DNA of 34,678 bases, from the IMG/VR virus record IMGVR_UViG_3300004097_000023, positions 1-34,678 of that record; one strand, written 5' to 3'. The notes beneath the pieces were generated by a model. It had not been told where the DNA came from, ran no database searches, and was given only the letters and a program-made list of their open reading frames with translations. This document shows, piece by piece, positions 8,319-16,403 of the stretch; positions within the stretch are counted from its first letter, which is position 1, and each line of letters starts with the position of its first letter. The position numbers were made by a program, and so were the translations under genes. The DNA comes from a virus.

Positions 8319-8936
8319 TTAAAGCATTGCATTATATTCAGATGTTGGATCATCCACACCTGCCCATATTGCCTCATCTACTTTGCCCCACGTTTGACGT
8401 ATTTCAGCAACGTCAATAACAGATAAAGTATCTTGCTCATGATTGGTTAGTGCATACGTATGTGATACATGCTCACCATCGTCTTTATGCACCTGTCCAT
8501 TCATCACCATACGATAACTTGCATGCGAGTGTTTAATCGCATTCTGTTGATCAGGTTTACTGTTAAACCCATTCTCGTAACCAGCTAATTTACCTGCTAG
8601 CCACAATTTGCGGGCTTGTATATTTGACATCACCATATGTTGCATACGTGGTGGTGCATTTTGGAGCGATCCGATATCAGATAAGAATTCGATGCGGTCT
8701 AATCTGCCACCATTCTTTATCTTACGGTAAGCGCCCGTCGCGGCACGAACTGCACGACTAGATTTAAGTCTACCTATTTTAGCCTTGCTTTTGTTTAAAA
8801 TGTCTTCGGTGAATCGTCGTGCGATTCCTTCATCACCAAATAGATTTGCATGATAGTCATCTAGAAGACGGTCTGGCCTTGTATAAAGTAAATCTTTAAC
8901 GCCCTCATTATTCATGCCTTGAATAATTCTAGCCAT
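8319..8936 (-). CDS. Unrecognised 205-residue basic protein
   Basis: The ATG at 8936 lies 10 bp after the beta' stop; its AAGGAG ribosome site overlaps that stop codon, so translation is probably linked. Residues ~45-80 are strongly basic (KSKAKIGRLKSSRAVRAATG), while the C-terminus is acidic. Several His residues cluster around 134-163, but the spacing does not match an HNH or zinc motif I can defend. A terminator follows, so this is the last gene of the polymerase-subunit transcript. Function unknown; a partner of the polymerase is possible only by association. Confidence 0.82.
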   Translation of the reverse strand: MARIIQGMNNEGVKDLLYTRPDRLLDDYHANLFGDEGIARRFTEDILNKSKAKIGRLKSSRAVRAATGAYRKIKNGGRLDRIEFLSDIGSLQNAPPRMQHMVMSNIQARKLWLAGKLAGYENGFNSKPDQQNAIKHSHASYRMVMNGQVHKDDGEHVSHTYALTNHEQDTLSVIDVAEIRQTWGKVDEAIWAGVDDPTSEYNAML

Positions 8937-8945
8937 TGTAACTCC

Positions 8946-10475
8946 TTAAATAGAGTGGTGTGTTAAGTAGTTATTAACCATCGTAGTAATCTCTGGATGG
9001 AATGTAATATGTCCGGCAACTGCGTTTGGTCGGTCTACATCCATTATGTTTAAGTGTGATGCCCATCGTTCGAACTGTCGTTTTTCAACGTTGTCTATAG
9101 GTAGACGTACTTGTAACATATCTCCATCGAAATCCGCATTCGGATCTTTGATAGCTAACACTGATAACATTATTGCGTTGTTATGTATATCGTCATGAAC
9201 TTTTGTTATTCTGAAGTATTGATTGGAACCGCGGCGCAACGTAGGATTACGCAGCATAGATACCGGATACCCACCTTCAGGACATTCACTAATTATTTCT
9301 TTCAGTATTCCTGATATTACCGGGCACCATTTAACAGTGCCTCTATCGATAATTCTGCCAATCTCTTTTGGATTATGGCCCATACGCAGTAATTTACTGG
9401 CGATATGCACTGAGAAGATAGTTACAGACCAAGCCCACGGCGTGTGTATCTCATCATAAGCGTGCTCCATAGCTAGCGGTGCGATTACTGCACGACCTGT
9501 ATAGAATCCACGAGTACTGCCTAATTGCCCACGGAACATACCTGTCTTACCAGAACATGTTTTACTATAGTAGTGTGAGAAATAAGCACCCATTGATTTT
9601 ATTACTTTAACCGTTTCTGCCTGCACCACTTTAAAACTTGGTTTAGTGGAACGCGTTTCTAATGACGCAATAGTCTTAGGTGCATCAAATGCATCTTTCA
9701 TATTAGGGTCAATAAATTCGGCAGTGCCTCCACGTTCAGAAACCATGATAAGTTTAGACGGGAATGGCAGGTATCTAGTAAATACACAATCACGATAAAG
9801 CTCAATGAATTGGGCAAACCGTTTACAGGTATAAATGGCAGCAGCGACCGTAGTGTACTTATAAGTGAATAGTTTAGGATTCTGTATAAATAGCAGGTCT
9901 ATGATTCTGTCAAAGTTATTCTGGAAATAGTTTAGGCCACGTGATATTTTATTCTCGCTTAAGAATGTGATTAATCGTTCTATCTCTACTCGACCACCGC
10001 GATAATTGTTTGGCTTGTTAACAACGTATGTTGGATTGGTTAAGTATTCAATTAAATCAAAGTGTGTATGTTTGAAGTATGTACTGAACAATTGGTATAT
10101 GCGCGGATGTATAAATGCGTTAACTCGTTTAGGTACTCGCATCCATACTTGAGGCACTAGTGGTTGATTTATAATACTCTTTACTTCAGTATTACATACC
10201 TGACACTTAATCGGATTAACAGGGTCATAATTAAATGCACCTGTAGTACAACCCTTTTCACAGGACGGGACGGTGTTTAACTTGTCACTATCATAACTTA
10301 CTCGAATAAGATCATTAATAACATCTATCGTTTTACCTACGCTGAACTCATCAGCCACATCGTTTATGATGATAGGTGCTATCTTTAGATTCTTAAAGTC
10401 TTTTTCCAGTGAGTATATGTCTAAGCTAATGCCGTTCTCTTCTGCTACTTCGTTGCTATTATCCGTTTGAGCCAT
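8946..10475 (-). CDS. Phage multisubunit RNA polymerase, beta' N-terminal subunit
   Basis: The protein carries the beta' catalytic motif NADFDGD (about residues 446-452), whose three Asp residues bind the active-site magnesium. Upstream are GMFRGQLGSTRGFYTGRAVI, matching the beta' segment that ends in the SGRSVI-type motif, and RNPTLRRGSNQ, matching the RAPTLHR region. A zinc-ribbon pattern, C-x3-C-x14-C-x2-C, lies at about 72-94. The chain stops only ~55 residues past NADFDGD, so the trigger-loop half must be another gene: the split beta' of phiKZ-type phages. Its 509 residues fit the non-virion polymerase subunit (phiKZ gp55), though the virion form cannot be excluded. I prefer the ATG at 10475, with GGGAGA seven bases upstream, over a TTG at 10490. 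Confidence 0.92.
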   Translation of the reverse strand: MAQTDNSNEVAEENGISLDIYSLEKDFKNLKIAPIIINDVADEFSVGKTIDVINDLIRVSYDSDKLNTVPSCEKGCTTGAFNYDPVNPIKCQVCNTEVKSIINQPLVPQVWMRVPKRVNAFIHPRIYQLFSTYFKHTHFDLIEYLTNPTYVVNKPNNYRGGRVEIERLITFLSENKISRGLNYFQNNFDRIIDLLFIQNPKLFTYKYTTVAAAIYTCKRFAQFIELYRDCVFTRYLPFPSKLIMVSERGGTAEFIDPNMKDAFDAPKTIASLETRSTKPSFKVVQAETVKVIKSMGAYFSHYYSKTCSGKTGMFRGQLGSTRGFYTGRAVIAPLAMEHAYDEIHTPWAWSVTIFSVHIASKLLRMGHNPKEIGRIIDRGTVKWCPVISGILKEIISECPEGGYPVSMLRNPTLRRGSNQYFRITKVHDDIHNNAIMLSVLAIKDPNADFDGDMLQVRLPIDNVEKRQFERWASHLNIMDVDRPNAVAGHITFHPEITTMVNNYLTHHSI

Positions 10476-10508
10476 GTTTTTATCTCCCAAAATAAAAATA
10501 CATATACG

Positions 10509-10536
10509 AAAAAAATAGGGGTGCAGAGCACCCCTA
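10509..10536 (-). terminator. Strong rho-independent terminator after the 607-residue gene
   Basis: A perfect 9-bp stem, TAGGGGTGC with GCACCCCTA and a 3-nt loop, is followed on the minus strand by seven T residues. It sits 26 bp past the stop at 10562 and only 34 bp before the polymerase subunit start, so the upstream gene is probably transcribed alone, with limited read-through. Confidence 0.9.
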
Positions 10537-10561
10537 GTTAGTTGTTGTTACCTAATCAAGC

Positions 10562-12385
10562 TTAACGGTAACGTGAAGATAGACCTACGTTACGGTTAGA
10601 ACTGTGGCGACGACGTTGGTTACCTAATGGTGATGTAGATAGACCAGCAGTTGTACGACGTCCAGTATTGCGACGGCCGCCACGATTACTTAGCTCAACA
10701 TTGCTGTCAAGTTCCATACCCAAACCAGAATCGCCATGCTTAACAGATTCTGCAAGACCTTGTAGGAATTCTGGGTTGATGTACAGCTTAGTACCGAAAC
10801 CTTTAAGTTTAAATTGACCATCAGTGACAAGATTTAAGATGGCAATCATTTTACTCATTGACTCTTCGTGGTTAAATTCACGATCGTCAATTTGTACGAT
10901 TTCGAAGTAATCATCTAACTTCTCAGGGTAGTTATCCTTAAGCGTGTTCATGATGTGTAATGTATCGATCTCTTCGATTGGGCGATTGCCGTCCGCAGTA
11001 GTGTAGTAACCTACAGGTACACGGATTTGACCAGAGATAACATCACTTGAGCGTTGAACGATCATGACGTCGTCACTTACGCCGTCAGTAAGGTTAGACA
11101 ATACTTTAACTAGCTTATCAACCGCAGTTAAATCACCATCAGCCACATCTAATAGCAACTTCTGTGTAGCGTAACCAAGAGTACTTTCATTGATTAGTAC
11201 AGCGAACTCAACTGGGATGTTGCGGCTGCGTTCTGTACGGTAAAGTACTTTACGTAACCAGTTAGCCGATTCAGTTGGATCTTCATCTACCAAATTAATG
11301 TCAGAAGGGATTTCATTGTTCGGCCAGAACATACCGTAAGCTAGACCGCTCAATTTAGCATGCGAGTTATGCATGTTACTTTCGAACTGCTTCATCCACA
11401 AGTCGTTGTCTTTTAGGAACATCATTGCTGCTAGACCTAAGAAGAAACGCTCGAAGTTACCAGAGGTAACATCTTGGTGGTATGGGTTAGATTGAGTCAT
11501 CACCACTTCTGGGATGTATGTCGCAGGATCAAAATCTTGGTCGCGGTCAGGCAGTTCGTTACCTACCCAGCGTGCATTTACGAACGCGTCAATCTCTAAC
11601 AACGTACGTGAACCGCTAGATGCTCGGATTTGTGAAACGTTCTTTTCACGGAAAGTTTCAGAGATTGCAATTTGTAGATCACTACGTAATGGCATGCCAC
11701 CTAAAGTTACGGCTTCTTCATTCGGAGTGAATGTAAGCTTAGCACGTAAGCTAGAATTTTGTGCTAGCATTTCAGCACTGAATGGTTCATCCACATTTGC
11801 AATAAGGATGTTGCTATCTTCAGCATCGCATGCCAACATTTGTACTGTCTCAGCAGCAGAAAGATCTACTTCTACAGGCACTACTGTTGCGTTAGTGAAG
11901 TACAGTTGACCTGAAACTTCGACAGTGTTTAAAATCCAATCTTCAAAGTCTTTAACCAACTCATCAGTAATAGCATCTGACGTTGATTCGAAGTTGAATA
12001 TTTTCTCTTCACGTGTACCGCGACGACTGCGGTCTTTAACTTCTTCCATCGCAACTGGAGTGATTGAAGATTCAAACACAAGAAGATGCCACATTAAATC
12101 AGCATCTACGCGGTTAGCGTGGATAACAAAACCGTATGAGTCAGATAAATCACGCGCTAAGTCGTTATCAGGCATGATGATAATCGTCTCAGTGTCGTTG
12201 TTCTCTTCCAAGAACTCTTTTACTTGTTTAGTGTACTCAGTAGCGCGACCTTTCTTTGCAGAGCTAGGCGTGAACGAGCGAGAGAACTTACCACGAGCTG
12301 GTGGTGGTGGCGGTGTTTTAGATTCAGCACGTTTCTTCATTACTGGTTCTTTTGGTGCATTTGTTTTATCGTTAGCGTTGAACAT
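10562..12385 (-). CDS. Candidate phage nuclear shell protein (chimallin-like), 607 residues
   Basis: Residues 1 to ~50 are basic and proline-rich (KTPPPPPARGKFSRSF), residues ~50-555 form a large folded alpha/beta core, and ~560-607 are an Arg/Ser/Gly-rich disordered tail (GGRRNTGRR, NQRRRHSSNR). No enzyme motif is visible. In phiKZ the nucleus shell protein gene (gp54) lies directly before the non-virion polymerase beta' gene (gp55); here this gene directly precedes the matching subunit on the same strand. Chimallins are of similar length, with flexible N- and C-terminal segments that join subunits. The gene stands alone between a candidate promoter and a strong terminator and uses many CGT and GGT codons, as expected for an abundant product. 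I infer the identity from position and architecture; I cannot recognise the fold from sequence. The ATG at 12385 has AGGA upstream. Confidence 0.5.
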   Translation of the reverse strand: MFNANDKTNAPKEPVMKKRAESKTPPPPPARGKFSRSFTPSSAKKGRATEYTKQVKEFLEENNDTETIIIMPDNDLARDLSDSYGFVIHANRVDADLMWHLLVFESSITPVAMEEVKDRSRRGTREEKIFNFESTSDAITDELVKDFEDWILNTVEVSGQLYFTNATVVPVEVDLSAAETVQMLACDAEDSNILIANVDEPFSAEMLAQNSSLRAKLTFTPNEEAVTLGGMPLRSDLQIAISETFREKNVSQIRASSGSRTLLEIDAFVNARWVGNELPDRDQDFDPATYIPEVVMTQSNPYHQDVTSGNFERFFLGLAAMMFLKDNDLWMKQFESNMHNSHAKLSGLAYGMFWPNNEIPSDINLVDEDPTESANWLRKVLYRTERSRNIPVEFAVLINESTLGYATQKLLLDVADGDLTAVDKLVKVLSNLTDGVSDDVMIVQRSSDVISGQIRVPVGYYTTADGNRPIEEIDTLHIMNTLKDNYPEKLDDYFEIVQIDDREFNHEESMSKMIAILNLVTDGQFKLKGFGTKLYINPEFLQGLAESVKHGDSGLGMELDSNVELSNRGGRRNTGRRTTAGLSTSPLGNQRRRHSSNRNVGLSSRYR

Positions 12386-12460
12386 GGTATTATCCTATGT
12401 GTTGTGGATTGTATTTTAAGAGCTTATTTATTATTCTTGGATTAGTATGTCCGTGAATAT

Positions 12461-12480
12461 CAAGTTAATAAAATATACTT
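12461..12480 (-). promoter_or_regulatory. Candidate promoter, ATATTTTAT class, in a divergent gap
   Basis: The minus strand reads AAGTATATTTTATTAACTTG, with the shared core ATATTTTAT and TG five bases after it. It lies 83 bp upstream of the 607-residue gene. The plus-strand gene at 12508 begins 32 bp on the other side, so rightward activity is possible, but flanking bases match the other sites only in the leftward orientation. Confidence 0.45.
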
Positions 12481-12507
12481 AAATAAATTTAGAATAGGGG
12501 TAGCTTA

Positions 12508-13569
12508 ATGTTAGATTACTTTAATGCAGATTTCGCCACTGCAAAAGGTAGAGTAATAAACTCTTCCTTCATATCAATTGCTAGTACTGTAATAAAAAAC
12601 CATAAAATCATTCGGGAACGTTATGTATCTAGCTCTCGAAGCGTGCCACCGACGAACTTGGTCTATAAACTACTGAGTGGGTTGGTGCTTAATAAAGAAA
12701 TGCTCTCTGGCAATTTCGATTACATTATAAGAGATCGTGCAAGAAGACTTGCTACCTCTTTAGATGTGACCTCACCGTCCAGTTACGGAACAGTCTTCAC
12801 CGATACCTTTTTAAATGGTGGCAATGAAGCTATTATGTTTACTTACGAGAAGTATGATAAAGAGAAGTGGGAAGACATGTCTCCTATTACCTTCGCCTAT
12901 CATACAAGTACAAATGTCAACTATCAATTGGGCACCTCTAACGATGATACTGCTTTTGCGTTTGTCGTTATCAATGTGCCTATGTTAGCGTATCAGTACT
13001 TACAGTGGGCTAACTGGCGTAGTCTTAACGGTGTAGAAGAGAACATCTACAATTTCATTAAGAAGTACCCGTTATTTAATAGTCTAAAATCCTACATGGA
13101 CATTAGCTTATTTAATCGTCATTACTACAGAGTCGTTGGAAATACAATACCTGAAGATGATCGTGTTAATGAATATCCAATACCTGATATTGAAAACAGA
13201 CTTAATAAAACGACTGTTGATACTGTCAATTCATTATTCGGTAAATCTACGACCATCGGTTCTGCATTATACGCGACCCGCCTATTCTTTAAAGATAGTG
13301 CTTTAGATCTAATCGAGCCAATACCTACAATATACACCCAACAGGTTAGTTGGTTTTTACTTGCATGTAAGATGCCTTTCTTACACTACGGGTTATCCGT
13401 AGGGTATAGTTCGGGTGTTTCATTGGATAGTAAAGTGTTGTCTACTATGCAACGTGAGTTGCGTGCTTTCATAAACAGCCGCACATTGTCCCACGTGCCT
13501 AAGCACATGAAAGTTCATATAATAGACAACTACTTGGAGAATTTGTTAATCCTCGCCGACGAGTTCTGA
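12508..13569 (+). CDS. Unrecognised 353-residue phage protein
   Basis: The ATG at 12508 follows AGGGG. It is one of three complete larger genes on the plus strand. The protein is rich in Tyr, Phe and Asn and looks globular, without signal peptide, membrane segment or known motif. Its last 24 bases overlap the end of the convergent DNA polymerase gene, so no separate terminator fits between them. Composition would suit a virion protein, but nothing else supports that. It is transcribed divergently from the 607-residue gene. Confidence 0.83.
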   Translation: MLDYFNADFATAKGRVINSSFISIASTVIKNHKIIRERYVSSSRSVPPTNLVYKLLSGLVLNKEMLSGNFDYIIRDRARRLATSLDVTSPSSYGTVFTDTFLNGGNEAIMFTYEKYDKEKWEDMSPITFAYHTSTNVNYQLGTSNDDTAFAFVVINVPMLAYQYLQWANWRSLNGVEENIYNFIKKYPLFNSLKSYMDISLFNRHYYRVVGNTIPEDDRVNEYPIPDIENRLNKTTVDTVNSLFGKSTTIGSALYATRLFFKDSALDLIEPIPTIYTQQVSWFLLACKMPFLHYGLSVGYSSGVSLDSKVLSTMQRELRAFINSRTLSHVPKHMKVHIIDNYLENLLILADEF

Positions 13570-15720
13570 TGGCTCAATGTCAATTGGGTCACCATAATAA
13601 TCGGATACAAGCTTCGTTCTGTTCTTATCAATCATCATTACTTTAAAACATTCTAGGATGTGGTAGTATGGTTCAACTGATGAAAAGATAATACGTCGGT
13701 ACGCTGCAATATCTAATATCTCTTTAGGTATTCCATTGTTAGCCACAACACTCTCAGGCAGTAACAATTGTGTGAACTTGCGTTTGGGGAATCGTTTATG
13801 CCATTCCTCTATACGTCCTGCAAGCTCTCTATCAGCCATCGACGCTATCCAGTCTTTTATCTGTGTCTTATTGTTAAGATTAACAGCTATCTTAACTACT
13901 GCGTATGATGGTGCTCCTGCAGTACCATACTTAGGGCCAAATGTTGTTTCCCACCAGTCCCAATATGCATAACTAGACGATTCAGGTATTGAGTATGCTG
14001 ATTTATCCTTAATCTGTCCAGTCTTAAGATAGATGAAGTCACCGCTCTGAACTGACGCTACAATGCTGTGTTCAATCTCAGCCACGTGTTCTAACAGTGG
14101 AACTATCTCGATATCGTTTCCTAGCATAACGGTAGTTGAAAGCTCTTTGATAACCTTTCTGAACTTTGTCATGATAGTAGCAGGAATATTAGATGTACGT
14201 AACGCAACCCCTTTTACTTCTAACTCAGGATCCTTGTATAGGGTTCCCTCTTGTGAGGTTATGAGCGAGAAGTAATGCTTTGCTTTATTTGTCAATGCAA
14301 ATGAGCTAAACTTAAACTCGTTCTTCATCGTGTAGCGATGCAGGTACGTATCTTCAACACCCATCTGGATAGACATACTTGCCATCATGTGTCCGATGTT
14401 CTGCGTTGCTATGTATATCATAGAGTCTGCGATGTTATCTGCTTCTACGCCTGTCATTGTCCCACAGTACCATTGTGACCAGTCTTGCACTGTCGCCATA
14501 GTTGAGTCGGTGTCAGATACTAAAGACACGCGACGGATGGTGTCAGGGATCTTAGCGACCGATATTGGCACATTCCGTGTGTTCATTATCTCACGGATAA
14601 ATAAAGAGTACTCACCACAGGCATTATTGACACTACGCGATGTCGCCATAAGTAGTTTGTAATCATCGTAGTTAGCTTCTTTAACTTTAAATATATTACG
14701 AGGTCCTACTATATCAGAACGTAGTAGTGCAACTAGTGCTCTAAGATCGGCGGTGGTGTTATCTTCAATGCCTTTAACTTCATCATCAGTTGCAGGTACC
14801 GTTACACGTTCGATCATCTTCCCAAGCCATCCGCGAATTACTTCCGGATTGTACTTACGTACATGGTACAGGTCACCTATATATACGAATGCAGCACGTT
14901 GGATAGGGGTTAGGTTTTCTACAATATGTTCGATATGATCCATAGCTGAAGCATTGCCCCAGAATGGTTCGGTCGAATAAGTAATACATTCCATCGTTTC
15001 AGCTACTGTCGGATAGTGCATATCGTAATAATCCATACAGTTCTGGAATGTTTCAAACTCAGTTAATGTGCAGATAGACAATATATTATTTATAACAATG
15101 CCCGCCATCCAGTAATGTCTAGAACCTGCGAGCAGTTTTTCATTGTTAGCATTACCGTAAGATGTTGCAGTACGACATGTAGACGTCAGTGTTGAGTGCG
15201 TTGACTTATTGTAGAGTATTGTGTACTGTGATGAATGTGCACCAGACAATGCGTTATTACGTGTCTTAAATGAGTTCTGTTCATTCTTCTTATTCGATGC
15301 GGTTTGTTTATCACCGTTACTCATCGCGGTCATCATCTGTTTCTTAATGACGCCACGAGTTTTGATGTTCACGTCAATAAATATTGACAGTAATGATCGT
15401 TTAGTTTTGGCTGGTGTGTAGAATGTTAGCGACGGCGACGATATGATGTCGTTCTTTTCTATTAATTTTAATAGTTTATCGGTTTTAACTTGGATCCCAG
15501 TACGGTCACCTGTATCTTTATCGCGGATGTTTATATTGGCTACTGGTGCGTTCATTTCGAAACGGCCACCTTTTGAGAACTCGGTACGTATCCATTCACC
15601 GCATATCTCTTTGCTCTTTCCGGTTGCGATCATCAAGTACGTAAGTAATTGTTCCATATACCCTTCAACTACATTTATTTCTCTAACGTACTCATTATCC
15701 TTTCTAAGGAAGTATGACAT
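13546..15720 (-). CDS. Family B DNA polymerase, fingers/palm/thumb (C-terminal) part
   Basis: Motif B-like fingers: a helix with repeated Lys (TRGVIKKQMM, ~121-130) leads to FKTRNNALSGAHSS (~151-164), matching the family B K-x3-NS-x-YG signature. Motif C is VSDTDS (401-406), with the two catalytic Asp residues. After it NKAKHYF (478-484) and KGVALRTSNIP (503-513) match the KKRY and K-G-E-x-x-R-R elements before the thumb. Motif A (D-x2-SLYP) and the exonuclease motifs are missing, so the N-terminal half must be another gene outside this window. About 240 residues separate motifs B and C, far more than the usual ~60. The ATG at 15720 has AGGAG upstream. It makes phage DNA with its missing partner. 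The motif series makes other families unlikely, although divergence is high. Confidence 0.82.
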   Translation of the reverse strand: MSYFLRKDNEYVREINVVEGYMEQLLTYLMIATGKSKEICGEWIRTEFSKGGRFEMNAPVANINIRDKDTGDRTGIQVKTDKLLKLIEKNDIISSPSLTFYTPAKTKRSLLSIFIDVNIKTRGVIKKQMMTAMSNGDKQTASNKKNEQNSFKTRNNALSGAHSSQYTILYNKSTHSTLTSTCRTATSYGNANNEKLLAGSRHYWMAGIVINNILSICTLTEFETFQNCMDYYDMHYPTVAETMECITYSTEPFWGNASAMDHIEHIVENLTPIQRAAFVYIGDLYHVRKYNPEVIRGWLGKMIERVTVPATDDEVKGIEDNTTADLRALVALLRSDIVGPRNIFKVKEANYDDYKLLMATSRSVNNACGEYSLFIREIMNTRNVPISVAKIPDTIRRVSLVSDTDSTMATVQDWSQWYCGTMTGVEADNIADSMIYIATQNIGHMMASMSIQMGVEDTYLHRYTMKNEFKFSSFALTNKAKHYFSLITSQEGTLYKDPELEVKGVALRTSNIPATIMTKFRKVIKELSTTVMLGNDIEIVPLLEHVAEIEHSIVASVQSGDFIYLKTGQIKDKSAYSIPESSSYAYWDWWETTFGPKYGTAGAPSYAVVKIAVNLNNKTQIKDWIASMADRELAGRIEEWHKRFPKRKFTQLLLPESVVANNGIPKEILDIAAYRRIIFSSVEPYYHILECFKVMMIDKNRTKLVSDYYGDPIDIEPSELVGED

Positions 15721-15798
15721 GTTCTTTTAACTCCTGAATTATAGTTACATATAAAGATACGTCTCATAAATTTCTACAGGATATTTACAGAAACAAAT

Positions 15799-15836
15799 AA
15801 AAAAACATACCGACGCCCATTACAGGAGTCGGTATG
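15799..15836 (-). terminator. Rho-independent terminator upstream of the DNA polymerase gene
   Basis: A perfect 9-bp stem, CATACCGAC with GTCGGTATG and a 13-nt loop, is followed on the minus strand by TTTTTTTATTTG. It closes transcription coming from the 15987-20074 cluster or from the short unit at 15837-15956. The DNA polymerase gene must then have its own promoter; TATATGTAACTATAATT lies between this terminator and the ATG. Confidence 0.85.
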
Positions 15837-15911
15837 AATAAACACTTCAACAAGGGTAATACCAATTCGATAGTAATAGATGATCAACGCAGCGATCTGG
15901 CATTCTATTAA
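15834..15911 (+). CDS. Possible 25-residue ORF on the plus strand
   Basis: ATG at 15834 follows AGGAG with 5-nt spacing and encodes MNKHFNKGNTNSIVIDDQRS and five more residues. The ribosome site and ATG lie inside the right half of the terminator hairpin of the opposite strand. There is no clear plus-strand promoter and no similarity I can judge, so this may be chance. Confidence 0.2.
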   Translation: MNKHFNKGNTNSIVIDDQRSDLAFY

Positions 15912-15956
15912 TATCTTACAACTAAACTTACTGGGAGATAAGCCTGCTACAAAGTA
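15837..15956 (-). ncRNA. Possible short non-coding transcript
   Basis: On the minus strand a TGTAGGCTA element (15957-15965) is followed by about 120 bp without a credible gene and then by a strong terminator (15799-15836). In the other two copies this element sits 35 bp before a gene start, but here no start codon with a ribosome site follows. The arrangement would give an RNA of roughly 150 nt. Only the flanking signals support it. Confidence 0.25.
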
Positions 15957-15965
15957 TAGCCTACA
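15957..15965 (-). promoter_or_regulatory. TGTAGGCTA element
   Basis: Second of three intergenic copies of TGTAGRCTA; the minus strand reads ACATGTAGGCTATACTT. It lies just past the end of the gene at 15987 and points into a gap without a gene start. Promoter or binding-site role inferred. Confidence 0.4.
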
Positions 15966-15986
15966 TGTGTGTTATTTTTTTTATTG

Positions 15987-16400
15987 TTACGATGCTGAAG
16001 TGCTTAAAACTTCAACAGTGAGGTCAGTATATCCGTACCCGTTAAGCGCGGTGCGTACCTTCTCTACATCCGCAACTGATGCATTGTTAACGGTTATACG
16101 TAACGTGGCACTGGTCACAACAGTGATGTCGCCAGATATCCACGGAACACCGACAGCCAAGGTCTCACCGTCCACTGTTCGTACCAGTAAGTACTCATAG
16201 TCTTCAGGATTCTCGGGAGTGCCTACAGGTAGTGTTGAGAATATGTTTGCATGCTGCGATGCGACATCATCCCACGCCGAGGCTATATCGAAACTAACGA
16301 TACCCTTGACAGTAACATTCGTGTATACGTCTTTTATTAACTTAGTGGCTAACTTAAACGTCACAGTCATGCCTGATTTAATATTGCTAGTGTCTGCCAT
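15987..16400 (-). CDS. Small beta-rich phage protein, SH3-fold-like
   Basis: 137 residues; ATG at 16400 with AGGAATAA upstream that overlaps the end of the preceding gene. The N-terminal ~90 residues are beta-rich, with NIKSGMTVTFKL near the start and YEYLLVRTVDGETLAVGVPW at about 68-87. The pattern resembles a small SH3-like domain family widespread in large tailed phages; I recall it from general knowledge and cannot confirm it here. Residues ~95-137 look like a separate alpha/beta unit. It is the last gene of the 20074-15987 cluster. Confidence 0.75.
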   Translation of the reverse strand: MADTSNIKSGMTVTFKLATKLIKDVYTNVTVKGIVSFDIASAWDDVASQHANIFSTLPVGTPENPEDYEYLLVRTVDGETLAVGVPWISGDITVVTSATLRITVNNASVADVEKVRTALNGYGYTDLTVEVLSTSAS

Positions 16401-16403
16401 TGG

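Noticed and set aside
8319-8936. Possible HNH nuclease from the His cluster around residues 134-163
   Set aside because: The spacing and the central Asn do not fit an HNH pattern.
15845-15903. Minus-strand ORF of 18 codons (MPDRCVDHLLLSN...)
   Set aside because: No ribosome site and very short.
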